Shown here: positions 35,099 to 43,877 of the stretch, piece by piece | Numbering within the stretch: the first letter of the stretch is position 1 | How the letters are laid out: the number at the start of each line of letters is the position of its first letter | Assembly (NCBI RefSeq): GCF_004343505.1 | Contig: NZ_SLXU01000007.1 | Location: forward strand, 62,001 to 126,000 | Direction: 5' to 3' | DNA from: Rhodovulum bhavnagarense | Lineage (GTDB): Bacteria; Pseudomonadota; Alphaproteobacteria; Rhodobacterales; Rhodobacteraceae | DNA length: 64,000 bases | Position numbers and translations under genes: made by a program | Notes under the pieces: generated by a model | What the model was told of the DNA's origin: nothing | Databases searched by the model: none | What the model saw: the letters and a program-made list of their open reading frames with translations, nothing else

Positions 35099-35115
35099 CT
35101 GACAAAAATAATCAG
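35099..35115. promoter_or_regulatory. Iron-responsive box (perfect TGA-N9-TCA) before the two unknown genes
   Basis: CTGA-CAAAAATAA-TCAG, a perfect match to the TGA-N9-TCA pattern of RirA/IscR-like iron regulators. On the minus strand it lies between TTGCCT (35119-35114) and TTAATC (35096-35091), 17 bases apart, so binding would block transcription of 34967-34228. Confidence 0.65.
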
Positions 35116-35215
35116 GCAATGCAAGCCCCAGAAACCCGTGCGCCTCTCTTTTGGATCTGTTCGCCTGTGGTTGACGGGAATCCCGCTGAGCCAGGACTGT
35201 TGTGCGCCGGTCTGT

Positions 35216-35238
35216 GGCCCGGGCTGGACGCCCGGGCC
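35216..35238 (-). terminator. Hairpin downstream of the TonB-dependent receptor
   Basis: GGCCCGGGC / GCCCGGGCC with a five-base loop, about 85 bases after the receptor stop on the minus strand. No T-tract follows, so intrinsic termination is only probable. Confidence 0.5.
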
Positions 35239-35323
35239 GAGGTAGAGAGGTGTTCCCTTCAACCGTAGCATGGCACGGGGCCCTGCTATGCGCCGGCGCT
35301 TTCGACGCGGTCGCAAGGCAAGG

Positions 35324-37315
35324 TCAGAACGTCCGCGCCAGTGTCAGCTTGAGGTTGCGCCCCGCCGCCGGGCGTGTGGCCAGGTGCGGCGTGTAGTCGA
35401 GGTCAAACGCGTTCTCCAACCCGACGCGGATTTCGGTCCCGTCAAAGACGCCCCTATCGGGCCGCCATGTGGCGCGCAGGTTGTGCACGGTGCTGGACGG
35501 TGTCGGCGTCGCCGCCCGCGTCATCCTGGCGTCGTGAACAACCTCCCAGCTCAGGTCCAGCCGCTCGCCCCATTTCCGGCCCAGGGTCACGCGCAACTGG
35601 TCGGCGGGCGTGCCTACCCAGTCGCCGGAAAGGCCGGGCGTCGTGTTCTTGCCCCGCGCGATGTTGCCGTTCACATCGACGTAATACCCGCTGGCCAGGC
35701 TATAGGCGGCCTCCAGTTCCAAGCCTTCTACCTCTGCCTCGGTGATCGGCGTCATCGTCGATGTCGTGTAGGAGGTGATGTCCCAGATATCGGTGTGATA
35801 GACGGTGGCCTTGACGGCGAAATCGTCGCCAGCCGTAAACACCCCGGTCCGGTCGTAGGACAGGCCCAGTTCGTAGCTGCGGGCCTTTTCGCTTTGCGTC
35901 ATGTAAAGCGGCGTGCCCAGGTCGTCGATGATCGGCAGGTTCTCGGTATAGCCCAGGCTGCCGAACACCGCCCAGCCGTTGCCGAAGGCATAGCGCGCCG
36001 ACAGCCCGCCCATCAGCGCGTCGTTGTCGTAATCGGCATAGGCCGGCCCGCCGATCTCCTGCGTCTCGTAACGCAGGGCGGGGCTGAGCGTCAGTCCGCC
36101 CCGGGTCAGGTCGTCGACCACGAACAGCGCCATCCGATCGTCGGTGCCGCCGGGGGCCGAGGCGGCGTCAAGCCGTTCCTTGCGGGTGAACTCCACGCCG
36201 GTGCGCAGGTCATGGCCCCAGGCGCCGGTGTCGAAGAACGCCTGGTTCTTCACCGTCAGCTTGGTCGTTTCATAGCGATGGTCGGCATCGACCAGCGGTT
36301 GCAGCATCGGAAAGCTCGGTGTCCCTTCCAGAGGCGAGGAGCCGGGCACATAGGCGCTGTCAATCTGCTGGTCGGCATAGGACAGCGTGGCCGTCAGGTT
36401 GATCAGGTCCGTCGTGGGCGAATCGTAGCTGTATTCCAGCACCGCCGTGCGCGATCGCGTTTCGCGGTCGACATTCCCGAACGAACCCGAGGTGGTGCCG
36501 AACGTGTCGTAGGGCACATCCTTCTCGTCCGATGTCGTGTCGGAAAAGCTGAGGCTGAGCGCGTGTTCGCGGCTTTCGCCGAAGGTGTACTTGCCCTTGG
36601 CCAGCCAGGACGGCAATTCCGCGGGGTCCTGCCCGATCGGGTTGCCGGCGCCATCCTCTTGCAGCCCCTCGTCCCGGTAGGTGTAATTTCCAAGGAACTC
36701 CAGGTTGTCGGTCGGCTGCCAGGCGAGGATGCTGGAACTGGTCCAGCCATCGCCATTCGTGCCGTATTGCAGGGTCTGGCGCAGATTGAAGCCGGGCACG
36801 CCACCGGTGATGTCCGACGCGTCCTTGGTATCCAGCCGCACCAGACCGCCGACGATGCCCGAGCCGTATTCGAACGTGCCCGCCATGCCGCGGATCACCG
36901 TCACCTCTTTGTAAAGCTCGGGATCGGTGAACAGTTGGGTGCCGATACGGTAAAGTTCTTCCGCACCGACCGAGGCGCCATCGACCTGGATCGCGACCTT
37001 CTGGTCTGCCCCGTAGGTGCCGTTGGCACCAAATCCACGAATGTTGATCCCCGACCCTTGCGGGGTCGAGCCGTTGATCAGCGTCACGCCGGGCACCGAA
37101 TCGACCAGTTCGGCGATGGTGCTGGCCTGGCGGTCCTCGATCTCTTCTTCATCGACCACCGTTTCGGCGATGGCGGTGTCGGTCTGAACCTCGCGCTTGC
37201 TTTCGCCAAGCGTGACCGGGTCGAGGGCGAAACTCTCTTGCGCCTGCGCAGGCAGGGCGAGCGTGATGGCGGTGCTGCATAGCAACGCGGTCGGTGTCGG
37301 AATCTGTCGGAACAT
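35324..37315 (-). CDS. TonB-dependent heme/hemoglobin receptor
   Basis: A 663-residue outer-membrane receptor, start at MFRQIPTPTALLCSTAI with a leader ending near ALPAQAQ. It has a plug domain (IAELVDSVPGVTLINGS, then GINIRGFG) and a beta-barrel ending in LKLTLARTF with a terminal Phe. It resembles the HmuR/HemR/HutA heme receptors and is divergent from hmuSTUV, with an iron box between them. The length fits a heme receptor. The exact ligand (free heme or hemoprotein) cannot be told. Confidence 0.92.
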   Translation of the reverse strand: MFRQIPTPTALLCSTAITLALPAQAQESFALDPVTLGESKREVQTDTAIAETVVDEEEIEDRQASTIAELVDSVPGVTLINGSTPQGSGINIRGFGANGTYGADQKVAIQVDGASVGAEELYRIGTQLFTDPELYKEVTVIRGMAGTFEYGSGIVGGLVRLDTKDASDITGGVPGFNLRQTLQYGTNGDGWTSSSILAWQPTDNLEFLGNYTYRDEGLQEDGAGNPIGQDPAELPSWLAKGKYTFGESREHALSLSFSDTTSDEKDVPYDTFGTTSGSFGNVDRETRSRTAVLEYSYDSPTTDLINLTATLSYADQQIDSAYVPGSSPLEGTPSFPMLQPLVDADHRYETTKLTVKNQAFFDTGAWGHDLRTGVEFTRKERLDAASAPGGTDDRMALFVVDDLTRGGLTLSPALRYETQEIGGPAYADYDNDALMGGLSARYAFGNGWAVFGSLGYTENLPIIDDLGTPLYMTQSEKARSYELGLSYDRTGVFTAGDDFAVKATVYHTDIWDITSYTTSTMTPITEAEVEGLELEAAYSLASGYYVDVNGNIARGKNTTPGLSGDWVGTPADQLRVTLGRKWGERLDLSWEVVHDARMTRAATPTPSSTVHNLRATWRPDRGVFDGTEIRVGLENAFDLDYTPHLATRPAAGRNLKLTLARTF

Positions 37316-37428
37316 GGTCAATCCCTTTTCCAGTCGTGTTGTTTCCACGTGGCTGGCGAGGGGCTGGCGCGTGTTTCCGGGCGCTGCACGTATGCTGGCA
37401 CAGACCGGTATTGCGTTCGCTACAAAGG

Positions 37429-37445
37429 TCGACTAAAACTGTCAA
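37429..37445. promoter_or_regulatory. Iron-responsive box in the receptor/hmuS divergent promoter
   Basis: TCGA-CTAAAACTG-TCAA, one mismatch from TGA-N9-TCA. On the minus strand it overlaps a consensus -35 TTGACA (37445-37440) of the receptor gene; on the plus strand it overlaps a possible -10 TAAAAC (37434-37439) with TTGCGT 17 bases upstream. One bound regulator could block both directions. Confidence 0.65.
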
Positions 37446-37554
37446 CATAGGGCGAGTAATTTCGTCCTAGCGGCGATCCAGCGGTGTCGGGGACGCGACA
37501 CGACCGACCAGCCAGACCGCTCCTCAATCGACATGATGGAAAAGGGAGCCTCAG

Positions 37555-38607
37555 ATGGCTGATGGCAGCGCGATTGCGCCGGACGAGATCCGTGTGCTTC
37601 GGCAAGAGAAATCCACGATGCGCACGCGCGATCTGGCCGGTTCTCTGGGCGTGGCAGAGGCCGAGGTTCTGGCCGCCGAAACCGGCCATGGGGTGACGCG
37701 CATTTCCGCAGACCCCGACGCGCTGATGCCGCTGATGCCCGGCTTTGGCGAGGTCATGGCGCTGACCCGGAACGAAAGCGCGGTGATCGAAAAGACCGGC
37801 ACCTTTGGCGACTACACCCCCGGCCAGCATGCCGCGATGGTGCTGAGCCCGGCGATCGACCTGCGCATCTTTCCCAAACACTGGGTGCATGGCTTTGCCG
37901 TCGAAGAGAAACGGGGCGGCACGCTGCGCCGGTCGATCCAGGTCTTCGACGCGGCGGGCGACGCGGTGCACAAGATCTACATCGGGGCGGATGCGCCCGA
38001 GGCGGCCTGGCCCGCGCTGGTGGACCGGCTGCGGATCGAGGATCAGGCGCAGACGCTTGAGCTTGCCCCGCGCGCGCCCACGGAACCGGCCAAGGCCAAC
38101 CCCGCCAAGCTGGACGCCCTGCGCGCCGAATGGGACCGGCTGACCGACACCCACCAGTTCCTGCAGATGGTGCGCAAGCTCAAGATGAACCGGCTGGGCG
38201 CCTATCGCATCGCCGGGGCGCCCTATGTTCGGCCGCTCGCCCCCGATTGCCTCGGCGCGCTGCTGGACGGGCTGGGCGAACAGGGCTTTCCCTTCATGCT
38301 GTTCGTCGGCAATCGCGGCTGTATCGAGATCCATGGCGGCCCGGCGCAGACGATCAAGCCCACCGGACCCTGGCTGAACATCCTCGATCCCGATTTCAAC
38401 CTGCATCTGCGTGGCGATCACGTGGCCGAGGTCTGGGCCGTGACCAAGCCCACAAAACGCGGCCCCGCCCTGTCGGTGGAGGCGTTCGATGCAGAGGGCG
38501 GGCTGATCCTGCAGGCCTTCGGCATGCGCGTGGGCGATGTCGATCACACCGCGGACTGGGACGCGCTGGTCGCCACCCTGCCCGAGGTCGGGGAGGTGCC
38601 GGCATGA
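37555..38607 (+). CDS. hmuS: Hemin-degrading/transport factor HmuS
   Basis: A 350-residue cytosolic protein of the HmuS/HemS/ChuS family, with the duplicated fold visible as two related halves (GTLRRSIQVFDAAGDAVHKI and ALSVEAFDAEGGLILQAFGM) and NRGCIEIHGGPAQTIKPTG. It receives imported heme and either degrades it or hands it on. It overlaps hmuT by ATGA and heads the hmuSTUV-exbBDD-tonB operon. Confidence 0.94.
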   Translation: MADGSAIAPDEIRVLRQEKSTMRTRDLAGSLGVAEAEVLAAETGHGVTRISADPDALMPLMPGFGEVMALTRNESAVIEKTGTFGDYTPGQHAAMVLSPAIDLRIFPKHWVHGFAVEEKRGGTLRRSIQVFDAAGDAVHKIYIGADAPEAAWPALVDRLRIEDQAQTLELAPRAPTEPAKANPAKLDALRAEWDRLTDTHQFLQMVRKLKMNRLGAYRIAGAPYVRPLAPDCLGALLDGLGEQGFPFMLFVGNRGCIEIHGGPAQTIKPTGPWLNILDPDFNLHLRGDHVAEVWAVTKPTKRGPALSVEAFDAEGGLILQAFGMRVGDVDHTADWDALVATLPEVGEVPA

Positions 38608-39431
38608 TCCGCATCCTCACCCTTGCACTGCTGATACTTGCCGCGCTGCCCGCCCAGGCCGACCGGGTGCTGTCCGTCGGCGGCGCGGTGACCGAGATCG
38701 TCTATGCGCTGGGCGCGGGCGACCGGCTGGTCGCGCGCGACACCACCTCGACCTTCCCCGAGGCCGCGCGCGATCTGCCCGATGTGGGCTATATGCGGCG
38801 GCTCTCGCCCGAGGGGGTGCTGTCGGTGCGGCCCGACCTGATCATCGCCGAAGAGGGCGCCGGCCCGCCCGAGACGATCGAATTGCTGGAGGCGGCCGCG
38901 ATCCCGTTCGTCGAGATCCCCGATGGCCATGACGGTGCGGCGGTGCTGGCCAAGATCGCCGCCGTGGCAAGCGCGCTGGACCTGCCCGAACAGGGCGCCG
39001 TGCTGGCGGACGAGGTGCAGGCCGCGCTGGGGGCCACGGCAGCGGCGACCGCCGATGTCGTGCCCCGCCGTGTGCTGTTCGTGATGTCGGTGCAGGGCGG
39101 GCGCATTCTGGCCGCCGGGCGCGACACCGCCGCTGACGGGATCATCGCGATGGCGGGCGCGCAGAACGCGGTGACGGAATTCGAGGGCTACAAGCCCCTG
39201 ACCGACGAGGCCGTGACCCGCGCCGCCCCCGAGGTGATCCTGATGATGGCCCGCGACGGGGCCGAGGACCTGTCGGCCGAGGTCCTGGCGCATCCCGCAA
39301 TCCGCACCACGCCGGCCGGCCGGAACGGCGCGCTGGTGCAGATGGACGGGCTTTACCTGCTGGGCTTCGGGCCGCGCACGGCCCAGGCCGCGCAGGACCT
39401 GTCCCGCGCGCTGGCCGATCTGGGGAGCTGA
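38604..39431 (+). CDS. hmuT: Heme ABC transporter substrate-binding protein HmuT
   Basis: A 275-residue periplasmic binding protein (TroA/BtuF-like, class III) with leader ALLILAALPAQA and the conserved start DRVLSVGGAVTEIVYALGAG. The two-lobed fold is linked by a long helix as in heme-binding proteins. It takes heme from the outer-membrane receptor to HmuUV. It overlaps hmuS by four bases. Confidence 0.94.
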   Translation: MIRILTLALLILAALPAQADRVLSVGGAVTEIVYALGAGDRLVARDTTSTFPEAARDLPDVGYMRRLSPEGVLSVRPDLIIAEEGAGPPETIELLEAAAIPFVEIPDGHDGAAVLAKIAAVASALDLPEQGAVLADEVQAALGATAAATADVVPRRVLFVMSVQGGRILAAGRDTAADGIIAMAGAQNAVTEFEGYKPLTDEAVTRAAPEVILMMARDGAEDLSAEVLAHPAIRTTPAGRNGALVQMDGLYLLGFGPRTAQAAQDLSRALADLGS

Positions 39432-39435
39432 CCCC

Positions 39436-40503
39436 ATGGTCGCGATCAGCCCCGACGTGACCGCCGATTGGGACCGCGCGCCCCGCGCGCGGCGCACCAC
39501 GCTGGCTCTGGCCATTGCGCTGGCGGTCGTCTCGATCTTCAGCCTGACCGTGGGGGCGTCCGGCGTGTCGCTCTGGGCGGTTCTGGGCGATCTTGCCGCG
39601 GGGCGCGAGATCGCCCTGGCCGACCGGGTCGTTCTGTTCGAGATACGCCTGCCCCGGCTGGCGATGGGCGCGCTGGTGGGGGCCTCGCTGGCGGTGTCGG
39701 GTGCGGTGATGCAGGGGCTGTTCCGCAACCCGCTGGCCGATCCGGGCCTGGTGGGGGTCAGCGCGGGCGCGGGGCTGGGTGCGATCACCGCTATCGTTCT
39801 GGGCGGGTTGCTGCCCGCCGGGCTGGCTGCGGCGCTGGGCTATTACGCGGTGCCGGTTGCGGCCTTTGCGGGCGGCTGGGCCTCGACCCTGGTGCTTTAT
39901 GCGATTTCCACCCGGCGCGGGCGGACCTCGGTCGCCACGATGCTGCTGGCGGGCATCGCGCTGGGCGCGTTGGCCGGGGCGCTGTCGGGCGTGCTGGTCT
40001 ACATGGCCGACGATGCGCAGTTGCGCGACCTGACCTTCTGGGGGCTGGGTTCGCTGGCCGGGGCGACCTGGGCGAAACTGGCCGCCGCCGCGCCGCTGAT
40101 GATCCTGGCGCTGGCCTGTGCGCCGATGCTGGCGCGCGGGCTGAACGGCCTGGCATTGGGTGAGGCCGCCGCCAACCATATCGGCATCCCCGTGCAGCGG
40201 TTGAAGGCCGTTGCGATCCTGACCGTGGCGGGTGCCACCGGCGCGGCGGTGGCGGTGTCGGGCGGGATCGGATTCGTGGGTATCGTGGTGCCGCACCTGC
40301 TGCGGCTGGCCACCGGGCCGGATCACCGGTTCCTGCTGGTGAACGCGGCGCTGCTGGGCGCGGCACTGCTGATCCTGGCGGATGTGATCGCGCGGGTCGT
40401 CATCGCGCCGGCCGAACTGCCCATCGGCATCGTGACGGCGACGCTGGGCGGGCCGTTCTTCCTGTGGATCCTGCTGCGCAAGCGCGGCGTTCTGGACCTG
40501 TAA
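39436..40503 (+). CDS. hmuU: Heme ABC transporter permease HmuU
   Basis: A 355-residue FecCD-family permease with about ten membrane segments and the family motifs RLPRLAMGALVGASLAVSGA, FRNPLADPGLVGVSAGAGLG and the C-terminal LPIGIVTATLGGPFFLWILL. Length and motifs match heme/vitamin B12/siderophore permeases. It follows hmuT after four bases and precedes hmuV. Confidence 0.95.
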   Translation: MVAISPDVTADWDRAPRARRTTLALAIALAVVSIFSLTVGASGVSLWAVLGDLAAGREIALADRVVLFEIRLPRLAMGALVGASLAVSGAVMQGLFRNPLADPGLVGVSAGAGLGAITAIVLGGLLPAGLAAALGYYAVPVAAFAGGWASTLVLYAISTRRGRTSVATMLLAGIALGALAGALSGVLVYMADDAQLRDLTFWGLGSLAGATWAKLAAAAPLMILALACAPMLARGLNGLALGEAAANHIGIPVQRLKAVAILTVAGATGAAVAVSGGIGFVGIVVPHLLRLATGPDHRFLLVNAALLGAALLILADVIARVVIAPAELPIGIVTATLGGPFFLWILLRKRGVLDL

Positions 40504-40507
40504 CGCG

Positions 40508-41296
40508 ATGCTGGACGCGCAAGATATCACCGTTCGCCTGGGCCGGCGCGAGATCCTGAAAGGGATCGACTTTCGCGCGCGGCCCGGCGCGGTCACCGCC
40601 ATCGTCGGCCCGAACGGGTCGGGCAAGACGACGCTGTTGCGGGCGCTCACGGGCGATCTCTCACCTGATGGGCGGGTCTGGCTGAACGGCCATGACATCG
40701 CCACCACCCGCCCGTGGGTGCTCGCAAGCGTGCGGGGGGTGCTGCCGCAGGCCACGCCGCTGGCCTTCCCCTTCACCGCGGCCGAGGTGGTGCGCCTGGG
40801 CCTGATGGGCGGGGTAGAGGCCGCCGAGGACGCGATGGTGCCCAAGGCGCTGGCGCGTGTCGGGCTGGCGGGGTTCGAGGGGCGCTATTACCAAGAGCTT
40901 TCGGGCGGCGAGCAGCAGCGTGTGCAACTGGCCCGCGTGCTGGCGCAGGTCTGGCATCCGACGGCCCACGGTCAGCCACGCTGGCTGTTCCTGGACGAAC
41001 CGGTGTCCAGCCTGGATATCGGCCACCAGTTGCAGGTGATGCAGATCGCCCGCGATTTCGCCGATGCGGGCGGCGGTGTGGTCGCGGTGATGCACGACCT
41101 GAACCTGACCGCGATGTTCGCCGATGCCGTCACCCTGTTGGCCGAGGGCCGGGTGCTGGGCCATGGCGCCCCCGCCGACGTGCTGCGCGACGACCTGCTC
41201 AGCCGGGCCTATCGCTGCCCGATCCGGGTGAACACGGCGCCGGCCCGTGGCCCGTACCTGTTGCCCCATGCCGCCGGGCGGATTGCAGCCGAATAA
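40508..41296 (+). CDS. hmuV: Heme ABC transporter ATP-binding protein HmuV
   Basis: A 262-residue ATPase with Walker A VGPNGSGKTTLLRAL, signature LSGGEQQRVQLARVL and Walker B RWLFLDEPVSSLDIG. The insertion before Walker B (QVWHPTAHGQPRWLF) is typical of heme-importer ATPases. It powers HmuU. The gene begins after four bases of spacing. Confidence 0.94.
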   Translation: MLDAQDITVRLGRREILKGIDFRARPGAVTAIVGPNGSGKTTLLRALTGDLSPDGRVWLNGHDIATTRPWVLASVRGVLPQATPLAFPFTAAEVVRLGLMGGVEAAEDAMVPKALARVGLAGFEGRYYQELSGGEQQRVQLARVLAQVWHPTAHGQPRWLFLDEPVSSLDIGHQLQVMQIARDFADAGGGVVAVMHDLNLTAMFADAVTLLAEGRVLGHGAPADVLRDDLLSRAYRCPIRVNTAPARGPYLLPHAAGRIAAE

Positions 41297-41308
41297 CGGA
41301 GATTGCCC

Positions 41309-41977
41309 ATGAACCTGGAACTGAAAGCCGATGAAATTGCCGCCTTTCTGGACAAGGGCGGGCCCGCGATCTGGGCGATTGCCGCGCTGTCGGTTCTGAC
41401 CGCCGCACTGATCCTGTGGAAGCTGTGGCGCCTGGCGCTGGCCGGGGCCTGGTCGCGCGGCGCGGCGCGTCGGGCGGTGGACCATTGGCTGGCGGGCGAT
41501 GTCGCGCGGGCCCGCGCGACGCTGGATGGCCGCCGCGGCCTGCGCAGCATCGCCACCCGCGCCGCGATAGAGGCCCGGCTGGACCCGGACCTGAACGCCG
41601 ACACCGCGCGTGAAGAGGTGGCGCGCGTGGCCACCGGCGAACTGGTGCGGGCGCGAACCGGCCTGCGCGCGCTGGAACTGATTGCGACCATCGCGCCGCT
41701 GTTGGGGCTGTTGGGCACGGTGCTGGGCATGATCGCGGCCTTTCAAACGTTGCATGCCAGCGGGTCGCGGGCCGATCCGTCCCTGCTGGCCGGCGGAATA
41801 TGGGAGGCGCTGTTGACCACCGCTGCCGGCATGGCGGTCGCGATCCCGGCCTCGGTCGCACTCAGCTGGTTCGAAAGCGTCACCGAAACCGTCCGCACCG
41901 ATATCGAGGACGCCGCGACCCGCATCCTGACCCGCGGCGGCCCTGAACGGGCGCCCTACCGCGCCGCCGCGGAATGA
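41309..41977 (+). CDS. exbB: ExbB-like proton channel of the TonB complex
   Basis: A 222-residue MotA/TolQ/ExbB-family protein with three membrane segments; the C-terminal pair contains [20 protein letters not shown] and [20 protein letters not shown], the conserved channel motifs. It couples the proton gradient to TonB. ATG 41309 has GGAGAT upstream; a TTG two codons earlier is the alternative. It overlaps exbD by four bases. Confidence 0.93.
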   Translation: MNLELKADEIAAFLDKGGPAIWAIAALSVLTAALILWKLWRLALAGAWSRGAARRAVDHWLAGDVARARATLDGRRGLRSIATRAAIEARLDPDLNADTAREEVARVATGELVRARTGLRALELIATIAPLLGLLGTVLGMIAAFQTLHASGSRADPSLLAGGIWEALLTTAAGMAVAIPASVALSWFESVTETVRTDIEDAATRILTRGGPERAPYRAAAE

Positions 41978-42357
41978 GCCTGAACCTGAGCCCCCCCGCG
42001 CCCCGGCGCAAACCCAGCCTGACCCCGATGATCGACGTGGTGTTCCTGCTGCTGGTGTTCTTCATGCTGGCCTCGCGCTTCGGGCAGGATGTGACCTTGC
42101 CGGTCGCGGGCGGCGGCGGGGCGGGCGCGGACTGGTCCGGCCCGCCCCGGCTGGTCGATATCCGCCCCGGCGCGGTGGCGCTGAACGGGGTGGAGGTGGC
42201 GCTGTCCGATCTGCCCGCCGCGCTGGCCCCGCTGACCGACAGCCCCGCCGATCCGGTCGTCCTGCGCCCCAGCGAGGGCGCCGATCTGCAACGGGTCATT
42301 GCGGTCATGGAGGCGCTGGCAGGTGCGGGCCTCGATCAACTCATCCTTGTGGAGTGA
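41974..42357 (+). CDS. exbD: ExbD-like protein, first copy
   Basis: A 127-residue ExbD/TolR protein with one N-terminal membrane segment bearing the proton-path Asp ([20 protein letters not shown]) and a periplasmic domain ([20 protein letters not shown]). It joins ExbB and TonB in energising the receptor. It is coupled to exbB by ATGA and followed by a second exbD. Confidence 0.93.
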   Translation: MSLNLSPPAPRRKPSLTPMIDVVFLLLVFFMLASRFGQDVTLPVAGGGGAGADWSGPPRLVDIRPGAVALNGVEVALSDLPAALAPLTDSPADPVVLRPSEGADLQRVIAVMEALAGAGLDQLILVE

Positions 42358-42361
42358 TCCC

Positions 42362-42742
42362 ATGCGTCTGCCCCAACCCGCCCGCCGCCCGGCGCGCGAA
42401 AGCGTGGTGCCGATGATCAACGTGGTCTTCCTGCTGCTGGTCTTCTTCATGATCAGCGCGCAACTGGCCCCGCCCGACCCGTTCGAGGTAACCCCGCCTG
42501 CCGCCACCTCTGACGACCCCGCCCAGGGCGCCGCCGTGCTGCATGTCGCGCAGGACGGTGCGCTGGCCTATGGCGCGGTGCGGGGGGAGGCCGCCCTTGC
42601 CGCGCTGGCCGAGGCCGAGATCGACGGGCCGCTGATGATCCGCGCCGACAAGGCCGCGCCGGGGCAGGTGATCGCGGCGCTGATCGCGCGGCTGTCGGCG
42701 GCCGGGATCGGCCCCTTGGAACTGATCGCCGAGGGGGGGTGA
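42362..42742 (+). CDS. exbD: ExbD-like protein, second copy
   Basis: A 126-residue ExbD/TolR homologue. In the membrane segment ([20 protein letters not shown]) Asn replaces the Asp of the first copy, the residue normally used for proton transfer. Its periplasmic domain is divergent from the first copy. Two ExbD paralogues in one operon with one ExbB suggest a heteromeric arrangement. The stop overlaps tonB as GTGA. Confidence 0.9.
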   Translation: MRLPQPARRPARESVVPMINVVFLLLVFFMISAQLAPPDPFEVTPPAATSDDPAQGAAVLHVAQDGALAYGAVRGEAALAALAEAEIDGPLMIRADKAAPGQVIAALIARLSAAGIGPLELIAEGG

Positions 42743-43626
42743 ACAGGATGCGCGGCGTCGCCGAAAGCCTCGTCTTTGCCGGAGCGGCGATCGCGCTGCA
42801 CCTGGCCTTGTGGCCTGCGGACCCCGATAGCGGTGTCGAAGCGGCGGGCGGCGGCGGCGAGGCGTTGCTGACGATGCGGGCCTCGAGCGCGGCGCTCGCC
42901 GCGCAGGTGGCCGAGTGGGATCGCCCGCCGGAGCCGGTGACGGAGGCGCCCGCGGCACCGCAGATGCCCGACCTGGCCTCCCTGGCGCCGCCCCCGCCCA
43001 TCGCAGAGCCCGCACCGCCCCCCGAAACGCCGCGCCCGCCCGCTGCCATGCAAATGCAAACGTCGCCCTTGCCCATGACACCAGGCGTCGAACCGCCGCC
43101 GCCGCCGCCCTCACAACGGCCCCGGCCAGCGCCCCAGCCCGAGCTGCGGCCGGCCGAGGCGGCAGCGTCGCGCTCATCGCCCCGCCCGCCCGAGACGGAC
43201 AGCAAGCCGCCGGAGGTGCCGCAGAAAACGCTCAACCGCCCCGCGCCCTCAGCCCCGTCCGTCGCGCAGACCGCCCGGCGGGCCAAGGGGGCGGGCGGCG
43301 AGGCGCGGGGGCAGAGCGGACAGGCCAAGGCCGCGACCCTGTCGCCGGCACAATCCCGCGCGCTGATGGCCGAATGGGGCGCCCAGATCCGCGCCCGCAT
43401 CGCGCGCGGCGTGCCGCGTGGCGCGGGTCAGGGCACGGCAGTGATAAGCCTGACCGTAGCCGCCGACGGCAGCCTCCTGACGGTGCGGCTGGCAAAGTCG
43501 TCTGGCAACGCCCGGATCGACCAGCTTGCCCTGGCGGCCGTGCGCCAGGCAGGCCGGCTGCCGGCCGCACCGGCGGCATTGGGCCTTAGACAGCAAAGCT
43601 TTACCCTGCCGGTGCAGTCCCGCTGA
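42739..43626 (+). CDS. tonB: Energy transducer TonB
   Basis: A 295-residue TonB: a short N-terminal membrane anchor (ESLVFAGAAIALHLALWP), a Pro-rich periplasmic spacer (about residues 60-190) and a C-terminal TonB domain (AQIRARIARGVPRGAGQG, then GTAVISLTVAADGSLLTVRL). It carries energy from ExbB/ExbD to the heme receptor. The GTG start overlaps exbD; an ATG three codons later (42748) is possible. Confidence 0.92.
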   Translation: MNRMRGVAESLVFAGAAIALHLALWPADPDSGVEAAGGGGEALLTMRASSAALAAQVAEWDRPPEPVTEAPAAPQMPDLASLAPPPPIAEPAPPPETPRPPAAMQMQTSPLPMTPGVEPPPPPPSQRPRPAPQPELRPAEAAASRSSPRPPETDSKPPEVPQKTLNRPAPSAPSVAQTARRAKGAGGEARGQSGQAKAATLSPAQSRALMAEWGAQIRARIARGVPRGAGQGTAVISLTVAADGSLLTVRLAKSSGNARIDQLALAAVRQAGRLPAAPAALGLRQQSFTLPVQSR

Positions 43627-43808
43627 CGGGCCTCGGGGGCGTCTCCCTGCCGCGAGAGCGATCTGTTGGTGAATCGCGCCAAGGTCGGCCGACGCGGCGT
43701 GAACCTAGTCGCCACTGTCGAAGATATCGCATCGTTCGGGGCCGCCCATGCAGCAGACAGAGCGCCGAGGCCCGCCCACGATCAGGGCCATCTGGTAATA
43801 ATTCCGGC

Positions 43809-43827
43809 CATGTCACGAAATTCTTAC
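43809..43827 (+). promoter_or_regulatory. Possible weak Pho box upstream of phnD
   Basis: CATGTCACGAAATTCTTAC has one good Pho-box half (TGTCAC) and a poor second half (TTCTTAC) at the 11-base spacing, 50 bases before the phnD ATG. It is plausible for a phosphorus transporter but weak. Confidence 0.3.
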
Positions 43828-43877
43828 AAAAAGCATCGAGACCAACTCGGCCGACCTCAACCATGGGAGAAACGAGA

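Larger units (their letters stand above)
34968..35323. other. Gene-free region between the unknown operon and the TonB receptor
   Basis: This 356-base stretch carries the leader and promoter of the two-gene unknown operon (iron box at 35099-35115) and, near the receptor end, a perfect hairpin at 35216-35238 downstream of the receptor stop. No gene is apparent between them. Confidence 0.6.

Noticed and set aside
34968-35105. Longer start for the 71-residue gene
   Set aside because: It would cross the promoter and iron box, and the strong ribosome site is at 34967.
39142-40845. Minus-strand frame (567 codons) opposite hmuT/hmuU
   Set aside because: Composition of a shadow frame (Arg/Gln/Pro-rich) and no motif; FecCD motifs are on the plus strand.
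43740-43860. Possible regulatory RNA before phnD
   Set aside because: I see no riboswitch family signature; only a weak Pho-box half-site.
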